Positions 18,374 to 25,645 of a stretch of 63,458 bases of DNA are shown one piece after another. The DNA comes from Alkalinema sp. FACHB-956 (GTDB lineage Bacteria > Cyanobacteriota > Cyanobacteriia > Leptolyngbyales > Leptolyngbyaceae): positions 1 to 63,458 of the forward strand of contig NZ_JACJRC010000028.1 of assembly GCF_014697025.1 (NCBI RefSeq). Reading direction: 5' to 3'. How positions within the stretch are numbered: the stretch's first letter is position 1; every line of letters begins with the position of its first letter. Under the pieces are notes generated by a model, which was not told where the DNA came from, searched no databases, and saw only the letters and a list, made by a program, of their open reading frames with translations. The position numbers and the translations under genes were made by a program.

Positions 18374-18446
18374 GCTGCTCCGCAGCGAAGATCGGGGAAC
18401 TTCTCCCCGCCCCCCTGCAATGTCAGGGGACTCTACTCCCCCGACA
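18374..18446. other. Three consecutive hairpins between convergent genes
   Basis: The chlD/acetyltransferase spacer holds GCTGC-tcc-GCAGC (18374-18386), CGGGGA-acttc-TCCCCG (18393-18409) and a 10-bp stem with one mismatch, TGTCAGGGGA/TCCCCCGACA (18421-18446). None has a U-tract. It may be a bidirectional transcription end or a REP-like intergenic element. Confidence 0.5.
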
Positions 18447-18510
18447 CCCCCCGAAAGTGAATTCTGCGTCCAAGGACAGGGAATCTGTGAAGGACATTTG
18501 TTCATCGAAC

Positions 18511-19377
18511 TTATCCCAGTTCAAAGGTGGTGACGCCAAACAGCCGTTCGATCGGTAGGTTTGGCGTTTCGCCTAAGTACATTCGCGCAGTCTCAAAAGA
18601 GATCGTTAGGTTGTGCCGCTGCGCCAGCTCTACGCCTGCCCCATTGGGTTCCGGCACATCTAAAAAAATAGTCGATCCTTCCGGCACCTGAATTTGCAGC
18701 GCAGTAAACAATTGCTCGGCGAATTCTGGCCGATCGGCAAACAGTGGCCCAATCTTATACCCCGACTGGCAAGGCCGCACCACACCATATCCAGCTAACT
18801 GGCCCCCTTGCACAATCCCAATCGCACAACTATCCGGCTGATTGATCCAGCTTTGCAGAAAAGTACGGCGATCGTCGGGAAAAAAGGGTCGATCGTATTG
18901 GTAGACCTGCTCAAATTCGATCGTAGACAACGGCACAATCTCCGCCGGAACATTCCCAGAATGCTCGATCGATCCATGGGAAGCCGTGCCCTGGTAGCGA
19001 ATATTGCGGTAGGCCAAAGTGAATCCAGATTTTTGATAATTGGCCTGTTGCGCCACCACCCCATCTAGGCCAATGGTACGACCCTGGAGGGCATCCAGCG
19101 CCGCATTCCAGATTTTTATCCCATAGCCCTGTCCCCGATATTCCGGCTTAACAATGTAAAACCCCAGAAAGCCAAAGGACGCCCCATATTTCACCGCAGA
19201 AATCGCCGCGATCGGTTCATCTCTCAACCATCCCATCCAAAAGCCTTGGGGATCCGCCGCATAGAAACTGGCAGCATCCTGCAAACCGGGGTTCCAGCCT
19301 TCTGCCGCCGCCCAAGCGATCGCACCCTCCAAATCCCGCCGCGTCATGGTACGAATTTCATAGGTCGCTACAGTCAT
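18511..19377 (-). CDS. GNAT family N-acetyltransferase, two domains
   Basis: An acetyltransferase of 288 aa from the ATG at 19377; a longer frame opens at 19407. The N-terminal GNAT domain (about 1-140) has YIVKPEYRGQGYGIKIW, which contains the acetyl-CoA pyrophosphate-binding RGQGYG. The C-terminal part (about 150-285) is the second, degenerate GNAT-like domain seen in two-domain family members and includes GYGVVRPCQSGYKIGPLFAD. The acceptor substrate cannot be told. It is convergent with chlD and followed upstream by a small cysteine-rich gene on the same strand. Confidence 0.88.
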   Translation of the reverse strand: MTVATYEIRTMTRRDLEGAIAWAAAEGWNPGLQDAASFYAADPQGFWMGWLRDEPIAAISAVKYGASFGFLGFYIVKPEYRGQGYGIKIWNAALDALQGRTIGLDGVVAQQANYQKSGFTLAYRNIRYQGTASHGSIEHSGNVPAEIVPLSTIEFEQVYQYDRPFFPDDRRTFLQSWINQPDSCAIGIVQGGQLAGYGVVRPCQSGYKIGPLFADRPEFAEQLFTALQIQVPEGSTIFLDVPEPNGAGVELAQRHNLTISFETARMYLGETPNLPIERLFGVTTFELG

Positions 19378-19485
19378 AGGAATTACACTTAAAAATCGAT
19401 GACTCAAAATTTATGACGCAAATTGGATCACCAAGGATTTTGCGGCAAAAGATTTAAGGACAGCGACGATCGCCAGTTCAAGCCA

Positions 19486-19686
19486 TTAATCATCGGGAAA
19501 TTGCCAGCAGGGGAGATATTGAATCCGTTGACTGCCACATTCGCAGGTTTCCTCCGTCGTGGAAGCAACCCATTCCCGATCGCATTCACGGCAGTGACAT
19601 AAAATGTTGTTGTAATTCGCCACGGCCAGCGTTTTCCGCCATTGCTCTAAATCATCGGGCCAAAAGGGGGAGGAATTTTGGTTCAT
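19486..19686 (-). CDS. Small cysteine-rich (zinc-ribbon-like) protein
   Basis: A 66-residue protein with a Trp-rich N-terminus (SPFWPDDLEQWRKTL) and a cluster of five Cys (CHCREC, then CECG) spaced like a small zinc ribbon, plus one later Cys. I do not recognise a named family. The compact fold, acidic end and clean start at 19686 suggest a real gene. It lies 109 bases upstream of the acetyltransferase on the same strand, so the two may share a transcript. Confidence 0.65.
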   Translation of the reverse strand: MNQNSSPFWPDDLEQWRKTLAVANYNNILCHCRECDREWVASTTEETCECGSQRIQYLPCWQFPDD

Positions 19687-19886
19687 GGGGAGAATGATGA
19701 ATGATTGACGAGGTCACACGCAATAACGGGAGTCATGCAGCCCCAGCAGCTTCTGGGAACCGCCATCCCAAGCCCGAAAACACCCTTTAAAATAGAAAGG
19801 GCCTCTGGAAACGCAGGCGGAGTTGAGTTTCAACCCATCGCCTGATCCCATTCTAGAGTTGAGTGCCCTTTTACGAGATGTGAGTG

Positions 19887-20588
19887 ATGTCAATCCCCCC
19901 GGAAACCAAAGCCCAACCGACTTCTCAGCCCTTCGGTGCTCCGGGGGAGGAAGCTCCAACGGTCTATCACGATAATTGGTTCGATCGGCTATTCATCTGG
20001 CTCTTTTCCAACAAAATTGCCAAGGCCGTGGGGCAGCCCAGTCCCTACCCTGGCTACGATGGATTTGTGCATCTCTCACAAAAAATTATGCAAGGACGGA
20101 GTGCGGAGGAACAGCAAGCCCTTGTGGGTATTGTGCTGCGATCGCTCATGCCGGCCCCAGTGCTCTGGGCCATCCGCACCTTTTCCCGACCGACGCCCCT
20201 CGTCTGTGAATTAAATGCCTGGTTCGCGACGCAACTGTTTGAATGGTTGGTTGGCCCCTGCGAAGTGCGATCGGTGGAAGTGACATCCCCCACGGGGGAA
20301 ACCCGAATGCAGCGCAGTGGGGTGCATATCCAGAAATGTCGCTACCTAGAGCAAAGTCGCTGCGTGGGCATGTGCGTCAATATGTGTAAAGTACCCACCC
20401 AAGAATTTTTCACTAAGGACTTTGGGATTCCCGTGACCCTGACGCCCAACTTTGAAGACTTCAGTTGCGAGATGGTCTTTGGACAGATTCCTCCCCCGCT
20501 GGAAACGGAACAGGCATCCCAACAGCCCTGCTTGAACCAATGTGTGACCGCTTCTTCCTCGATCGTTTGTCCAAAAGTTCACGGATAA
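19887..20588 (+). CDS. DWARF27-like (DUF4033) protein, putative carotenoid isomerase
   Basis: A 233-residue protein of the D27/DUF4033 family. Plant D27 isomerises beta-carotene at C9 in strigolactone synthesis. The C-terminal half contains the family block CRYLEQSRCVGMCVNMCKVP, then FGIPVTLTPNFEDFSCEMVFG; the many Cys may bind iron. The N-terminal half (about 25-100) has YHDNWFDRLFIWLFSNKIA, typical of cyanobacterial homologues. I chose the ATG at 19887 over a GTG three bases earlier. It is followed 144 bases later by a GT1 glycosyltransferase on the same strand. Activity in cyanobacteria is inferred from the family only. Confidence 0.88.
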   Translation: MSIPPETKAQPTSQPFGAPGEEAPTVYHDNWFDRLFIWLFSNKIAKAVGQPSPYPGYDGFVHLSQKIMQGRSAEEQQALVGIVLRSLMPAPVLWAIRTFSRPTPLVCELNAWFATQLFEWLVGPCEVRSVEVTSPTGETRMQRSGVHIQKCRYLEQSRCVGMCVNMCKVPTQEFFTKDFGIPVTLTPNFEDFSCEMVFGQIPPPLETEQASQQPCLNQCVTASSSIVCPKVHG

Positions 20589-20732
20589 ATTTCCTCGAAC
20601 CCCTGAGGAATCCGCATAGAATAGCGAAATTGCCTCCTATAACCGCCGCTCAGACAATAACTTTGGTGGATCAGGAATCTGCTGAGATTGGAGCTGCGTA
20701 TTCCCTTAGTAACTCCTAGTACAGCAATCACG

Positions 20733-22034
20733 ATGCCCCACTTTGGTATTCTCTGTCCCACCGCCACGGGCCATATTAACCCTCTGGTTCCGGTAGCCCA
20801 CGAACTCAAACGGCGCGGCCATCGAGTAACCTTTTTCGTTTTTGCCGATGCCTTTGAACGCGTCACTGCGGCTGGATGCGATTGTACGATTGTCGCAGAA
20901 GCCGAATTTCCCAAGGGCAGTATTGCTCAGTTTGACGATCGCCTCGGTGAACTCAGCCAACTGAAAGCCCTCAAATTTGGGATGCAGTACCTTGCACAGA
21001 CCTACGATGTCTCCCTACGCCATGCCCCCGCTGCGATTCAACAGGCCGGAGTCGATGCACTGATTGTCGATCAAGTGTCCTTGGAAGGGGGCACGATCGC
21101 GGATATCCTGCAAATTCCTTATATTTCCTTTTGTAGTGCGATCATGTTAAATACTGATCCGCTAGTTCCTCCGATTATCTTTGATTGGTTATACAACCCT
21201 AGTTTCTACGGGCGTATCCGAAATCAGCTAGGTAATCGTATTAGTCAAAAAATTTTTAAGCCACTAACGACAACCATTAATTACCATCGCCAACGGTTTG
21301 GGTTATCGATCTATCAACATAGCGACGATGCCTATTCTTCCCGTCTGCAAATCACTCAACAGCCCGTGGAGTTCGAATTTCCCCGATCGCAATTGCCTGC
21401 GAATTTTCACTTTACTGGCCCACACCATTACACCCTAGCCCGTCCCCCCATCCCCTTTCCCTGGGATCAGATCAATCCACAACAGCCATTAATTTACGCA
21501 TCCCTAGGTACCTTACAAAATCGGCAGCAATGGATGTTTGAAGCGATCGCCCAAGCCTGCCAAGATTTACAAGCCGACCAAGATTTGCCCGTGCAGTTGG
21601 TCATTTCCCTAGGCAACCGCGATCGCGCAATTCCTACCCTACCCGGTCATCCGATCGTCGTCCCCTACGCACCGCAATTGGAACTACTCCAGCAAGCGAG
21701 TTTAGTCATTACCCATGCGGGATTAAACACCACTCTGGAAGCCCTGACCCAAGGGGTGCCCCTGGTAGCCATTCCCATCACCAGCGATCAACCCGGCGTG
21801 GCAGCCCGCATTGTCTGGTCGGGGGCAGGGGTGATGATTCCGCCCCATCGCCTCACCGTCACCAAACTCAAGCAGGCCATCATCCAAGTTCTGCAACAGC
21901 CCTCCTATCGGCACAATGCCCAGCGACTGCAACAGGCGATCGCGCGATCGGGCGGAGTGGTACAAGCCGCAGATTTAATTGAAAATGCTGTGGGACAGCA
22001 GAAAAATCTACGTCACTCTGTTTCTACGCAATAG
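20733..22034 (+). CDS. GT1 (MGT-type) glycosyltransferase
   Basis: A 433-residue GT-B glycosyltransferase from the ATG at 20733; an upstream in-frame start at 20688 adds residues unlike the family. The N-terminus HFGILCPTATGHINPLVPVA is the acceptor-side start seen in macrolide and zeaxanthin glucosyltransferases. The C-terminal nucleotide-sugar site is present as VVPYAPQLELLQQASLVITH, then HAGLNTTLEALTQGVPLVA and SDQPGVAARI. It lacks membrane helices. Its position after the D27-like gene suggests a carotenoid-type or other hydrophobic acceptor, which is inference from context. Confidence 0.87.
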   Translation: MPHFGILCPTATGHINPLVPVAHELKRRGHRVTFFVFADAFERVTAAGCDCTIVAEAEFPKGSIAQFDDRLGELSQLKALKFGMQYLAQTYDVSLRHAPAAIQQAGVDALIVDQVSLEGGTIADILQIPYISFCSAIMLNTDPLVPPIIFDWLYNPSFYGRIRNQLGNRISQKIFKPLTTTINYHRQRFGLSIYQHSDDAYSSRLQITQQPVEFEFPRSQLPANFHFTGPHHYTLARPPIPFPWDQINPQQPLIYASLGTLQNRQQWMFEAIAQACQDLQADQDLPVQLVISLGNRDRAIPTLPGHPIVVPYAPQLELLQQASLVITHAGLNTTLEALTQGVPLVAIPITSDQPGVAARIVWSGAGVMIPPHRLTVTKLKQAIIQVLQQPSYRHNAQRLQQAIARSGGVVQAADLIENAVGQQKNLRHSVSTQ

Positions 22035-22082
22035 CAACTGCGAGAACCTAGCAAAAACTGTAAGCAGTAAAGCTAGAAACAT

Positions 22083-22109
22083 AAAAAAGGACTGCTGATG
22101 AGGCAGTCC
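22083..22109 (-). terminator. Rho-independent terminator downstream of sigF
   Basis: On the minus strand GGACTGC and GCAGTCC form a 7-bp stem with a short loop, followed directly by TTTTTT. It lies about 300 bases beyond the sigF stop codon, so the transcript would have a long 3' region. Confidence 0.75.
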
Positions 22110-22412
22110 AGACAAGGAGCATGAGTATTGTTCAAACTTACAGGGAACTCAAACTTGCGAATGAGTTAACGCTACGAGCCATTGAAGCGAAAGGTGTCCT
22201 AGAGTCGAAACTTGAGTCAAACTTGAATCAAACCTGAATCAAACCTATCAATCAAATCCGCGAGTCAAAACCTCAAAATGGCGAGGGAAAGCAAAGACGA
22301 AGGGAAGCAAAACAGTGTCCTAGAGTCAAAAAGCTAGAGGATGACTGAAGACCATTAGCCGCATTTCCAGGTAGAGACTAACAATCTTCGGCAACATCTT
22401 GCTGGGAAATCC
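22110..22412 (-). other. sigF 3' region without a gene
   Basis: No ORF of note. It contains an 11-bp near-tandem array (cttgaatcaaa-like units at 22211-22243) and a separated direct repeat gtgtcctagagtc (about 22194 and 22314). It is probably transcribed as the sigF 3' untranslated region up to the terminator at 22083. Confidence 0.5.
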
Positions 22413-23198
22413 TTAGGGATCGGTTTGCAGCATTTGGGGCTTCAGCATGGTCACCATTTGCTGCACCCCCCGGTGAATCCGACGGGTCACCGTCATCGGG
22501 CTAACTCCAATCTTTTCAGCCACTTCCTTACGGGAAAGGTCATGCAGAAAGACATACTCGATCGCTTGGCGGGTTTTGTCTTCCAGTTGGTTTAGTGCTT
22601 TTTGCAACTGTTGCCGATCTTCTTCCAAGATTTGCAGGTCTTGGTAGTGGGCATCGGGAATCGTATCGCCTAGGGTCATGGGAGAATCCAACTGCTGGCA
22701 AACCGTAGCATCCAGGCTGAGGGGCAGACGGTTCTTGGCAGCCAATTTGCTGTCCCGCCATTCCACCACCGTCACCCCCAACTCTTGGGCGATTTCATCA
22801 TCCGTGGGTTGACGGTTGAGTTCAGCAGCCAACGCTTCCCGAACTTTTTGACCTTCTTTGTTGAGTTGTTGCCAACGACGGGGAATCTTAACAGTACCGG
22901 AGCGATCGCGCAGGAAGTGCAGCATTTCACCTCGGATGTAGGGCACTGCGAAGGAGCTGAAGGCGCAACCTTGGTTAGGATTAAAGCGCTCGATCGCCCG
23001 AATCAGACCCAGGTAGCCAATCTGTTCGAGATCCTCGTAGGGTTCTGCGCATTGATGGCTGATACGATGAGCAATTTTGCGCACCAGACCTGCGTTCATT
23101 TGCACCAACTGGTTGCGTAACCGCACAGAAGGTTTTGCATGGTATGCAGCCAAGAGTTCCATTCCGCGAGAGCGAACCGTCGTTTGAGTTGCCATCAT
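22413..23198 (-). CDS. sigF: RNA polymerase group 3 sigma factor, SigF type
   Basis: A sigma factor of about 262 aa of the cyanobacterial SigF lineage, which in Synechocystis controls pilus and motility genes. Region 2 is complete: PYEDLEQIGYLGLIRAIERF, FSSFAVPYIRGEM, then HFLRDRSGTVKIPRRW. Region 3 (RQPTDDEIAQELGV) and region 4, with the helix-turn-helix LSRKEVAEKIGVSPMTVTRR, follow. It lacks region 1.1, as expected for group 3. Start candidates are the tandem ATGs at 23198 and 23195; a TTG at 23216 is less likely. No anti-sigma gene is adjacent. Confidence 0.93.
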   Translation of the reverse strand: MMATQTTVRSRGMELLAAYHAKPSVRLRNQLVQMNAGLVRKIAHRISHQCAEPYEDLEQIGYLGLIRAIERFNPNQGCAFSSFAVPYIRGEMLHFLRDRSGTVKIPRRWQQLNKEGQKVREALAAELNRQPTDDEIAQELGVTVVEWRDSKLAAKNRLPLSLDATVCQQLDSPMTLGDTIPDAHYQDLQILEEDRQQLQKALNQLEDKTRQAIEYVFLHDLSRKEVAEKIGVSPMTVTRRIHRGVQQMVTMLKPQMLQTDP

Positions 23199-23345
23199 CT
23201 GTAAGTCATCTCTCAATCACCGTTGTCATCATTTTCGATATCCGACCGGGGTCAAACCATCGTCGATCTACGGGAGTCTCTAGGTAGCTCAATTCGGATC
23301 CTCAGCACATTTACGTAGAAAATTTGGCGGTTTTACCTGCATAAA

Positions 23346-23382
23346 ATGGCTGAAATCTTTAGCCCATAGGCACTTCAGCCAT
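23346..23382 (-). promoter_or_regulatory. Inverted repeat upstream of sigF
   Basis: ATGGCTGAA (23346-23354) and TTCAGCCAT (23374-23382) are perfect 9-bp arms around a 19-base loop. They lie about 150 bases upstream of the sigF start. It could be an operator or a leader hairpin. Confidence 0.45.
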
Positions 23383-23534
23383 TGCAGAAAATTTCTCCGA
23401 CATTCGGCCTAGTGTGACGGATTGTTGCAGCGATCGACCCCAATTTGGGTACCCAGGTTCCCGGTACTGTTTTGGTAGAGGTATCAAAGAGGTATTAATA
23501 CTCATTGGGCTAGGCCACCTCTCCGTATTACTGA

Positions 23535-23671
23535 GAAGGGAGACACCCCTAGAGTGGGTTTCCTCCTGGGACGATGACTGACAGAGGGCCTCAGTCAGAC
23601 TTGCCGAACGACCTTTAGCTAGTGGAAACCATAGAGAGGATCCAAATCCCCTCTACCCAGGCCATCTATGG
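23535..23671 (+). ncRNA. Candidate structured RNA or prfB leader
   Basis: Three hairpins follow each other within 140 bases. One has GGAG/CTCC and ACCC/GGGT (23539-23566). The second has GACTGA/TCAGTC (23576-23596). The third is long, with CCATAGA/TCTATGG closing an inner GAGG/CCTC stem (23629-23671). Such density of stems is above that of neighbouring spacers. I could not match it to tmRNA, RNase P RNA, SRP RNA or a known riboswitch; 6S RNA is not excluded. It may instead be the untranslated leader of prfB. Confidence 0.35.
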
Positions 23672-23811
23672 GGACAGTCTGCCTCCATCAACCCGCGCTA
23701 AAATCATCACAGGAAGGCGGGGGATAACCTTGAGGGAAAGTCGAGATTCCCAAAGATTGCGAGGTTATACCGACGGGATCTTCTCAAAAACGTTTTGATT
23801 GAGAGGTTTGG

Positions 23812-24925
23812 ATGGATACGGTTGAACTGAAACGCAGCATCGAATTGCTCACTGACCGCCTGGGTAAAACCCAGGACTATCTTTGACGTTCCTGCCTTAA
23901 ACGCCAAAATTCATGACCTAGAGCAATTGGCCTCCCAGCAGGATTTTTGGGATGACCAAGCCAAGGCCCAGGCAACTTTGCAGGAATTAAACGAGTACAA
24001 GTCGCACCTGGAAAGCTTCGATCGCTGGAAGTCGAGCCTCTCTGATGCGCAAACGGTCTTGGAGCTGTTGGAACTGGAGTCCGATGAAAGCCTCCTGACC
24101 GAAGCCCAAGAGAAACTGAGCTTTTTGCAGCGGGAGTTGGATCAGTGGGAACTTCAGCAGATGCTGGCTGGCCCCTACGATGCGAAAGGCGCGCGTCTAA
24201 CAATTAATGCGGGGGCGGGCGGCACTGATGCTCAGGACTGGGCGGAAATGCTGCTGCGGATGTATACGCGCTGGGCGGAGTCCCACGGCTATAAGGTCAG
24301 CATGATGGAACTCTCGGAGGGAGATGAGGCTGGCATTAAGTCCGCCACCCTGGAAGTGGAGGGGCGCTATGCCTACGGCTACCTCAAGGTGGAGAAGGGC
24401 ACCCATCGGTTAGTGCGGATTTCGCCGTTTAACGCCAACGGTAAACGCCAAACCAGTTTTGCTGGGGTGGAAGTCATGCCGATGATTGACTATGACGTGA
24501 ATTTGGAGATTCCCGAAAAGGATTTGGAGGTCACCACGTCCCGAGCGGGCGGCAAGGGCGGCCAAAACGTTAACAAAGTGGAGACAGCGGTACGAATTGT
24601 GCACTTACCCACAGGGATTGCAGTGCGCTGTACGGAGGAACGCAGCCAACTCCAAAACAAAGAGAAGGCGTTGGCAATTCTGAAGGCCAAGCTGCTGGTC
24701 GTAGCGCAGGAGCAAAAGGCCAAGGAAATTGCAGAAATCCGAGGCGACATCGTGGAAGCGGCCTGGGGCAACCAGATCCGTAACTATGTGTTCCATCCCT
24801 ACCAACTGGTGAAGGATCTCCGCACCGGGTCGGAAACGACTGCGATTCAAGATGTGATGAATGGGGAGTTGGATTCTTTCATCGAGTCCTGTTTACGTCA
24901 GGAAAATCAGCTCGTGGAAGCCTAA
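23812..24925 (+). CDS. prfB: Peptide chain release factor 2 (programmed +1 frameshift)
   Basis: RF2 releases peptides at UGA and UAA. The frame starts at ATG 23812 (GAGAGG upstream) and runs 24 codons to an in-frame TGA at 23884-23886. Translation continues after a +1 shift from GAC at 23885, giving 370 aa in total. The shift site TAT-CTT-TGA-C is the classic RF2 autoregulatory site, with an SD-like AGGA at 23873-23876. Domain order is normal: N-terminal helices, the codon-recognition motif SPF (about 204-206) and the catalytic GGQ (about 249-251, in [16 protein letters not shown]). High RF2 favours stopping at TGA, so expression is feedback controlled. Confidence 0.95.
23873..23886 (+). promoter_or_regulatory. 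prfB: RF2 programmed +1 frameshift site
   Basis: The slippery sequence CTT TGA C, preceded by TAT and an SD-like AGGA, places a UGA as codon 25 of prfB. Slippage of the CTT-decoding tRNA by one base into TTT restores the long frame. This matches the well-described bacterial RF2 feedback switch. Confidence 0.93.
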
Positions 24926-24983
24926 TTCTCTGGTCAACTTTGCTTATTCCCTGCCCCTGGTCAGTGAGGCCAACGATCGACCT

Positions 24984-25622
24984 ATGATTACCACCATCAT
25001 TTCGACGGAAACGTTGCAATTACCCCAGGGAGCAGTGGTTCGCTTGCCGGGAACCTGGCAGGAGTATCAGCAATTAGCGCAGCAGCGAGGCGATCGATCG
25101 AATCCTCGAATCAAATTTCGGCGTGGAGAAATTTTACTGATGTCCCCTCTCCCCATCCATGGTCGTGATGCAAATATACTCTCAGATGTTGTAAAAGTCT
25201 TACTCGACCATTGCGATCGGGAGTACGACGCCTTCACGCCGATTACGATGGATCTGCCGGAGGAGAGCGGCATTGAACCTGACTTTTGCTTTTACATCGA
25301 CCATTGGCCTGCGATTTCGGGCAAACATCGGATTAATTGGCAACAGGATCCGCCTCCGGATTTGGTGATTGAGGTAGATGTCACGAGTTATTCTGATGTC
25401 AATGATTATTTGCCCTACCGCGTGCCGGAGGTGTGGCTCTGGAAACGGCAAACGCTACAAATTTACCACCTACAAAATCAGCAATATGTCCTGGCAGCGC
25501 AGAGTCAATTTTTGCCAGAGTTTGATCTGCCAAACTTGATTCAAACCTGTTTACAGGACAGTTACGATCGCAACACCAGCACTGCTATCCGCAATCTCCG
25601 TCAGCGGTTGCAGGGGAAGTAA
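24984..25622 (+). CDS. Uma2 family (DUF820) endonuclease-like protein
   Basis: A 212-residue protein of the cyanobacterial Uma2/DUF820 family with a PD-(D/E)XK-like fold. Family blocks are FRRGEILLMSPLPIHGRDA, then SGIEPDFCFYI, PPDLVIEVDVTS, and YRVPEVWLWKR. The Asp and the E-x-D of these blocks form the presumed metal site. The frame is open upstream to 24861 but overlaps prfB there, so the ATG at 24984 is the likely start. The biological role is undetermined. Copies are commonly dispersed through cyanobacterial genomes; another lies at the right edge. Confidence 0.87.
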   Translation: MITTIISTETLQLPQGAVVRLPGTWQEYQQLAQQRGDRSNPRIKFRRGEILLMSPLPIHGRDANILSDVVKVLLDHCDREYDAFTPITMDLPEESGIEPDFCFYIDHWPAISGKHRINWQQDPPPDLVIEVDVTSYSDVNDYLPYRVPEVWLWKRQTLQIYHLQNQQYVLAAQSQFLPEFDLPNLIQTCLQDSYDRNTSTAIRNLRQRLQGK

Positions 25623-25645
25623 AGGCGATCGTGTACGACTCCCCA

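Larger units (their letters stand above)
23199..23811. other. Structured spacer between divergent sigF and prfB
   Basis: About 610 bases with no protein-coding features. It holds a 9-bp inverted repeat on the sigF side (23346-23382), a palindrome GAGGTATTAATACTC at 23489-23503, and a run of three hairpins on the prfB side (23535-23671). Confidence 0.6.

Noticed and set aside
23721-23757. RNase P RNA-like GAGGGAAAGTC motif
   Set aside because: It resembles the conserved GAGGAAAGUC, but the companion motifs and the expected length of several hundred bases of RNA are missing.
24861-24983. N-terminal extension of the Uma2 protein
   Set aside because: It overlaps the end of prfB and has no Uma2 similarity. 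The ATG at 24984 gives a standard family start.
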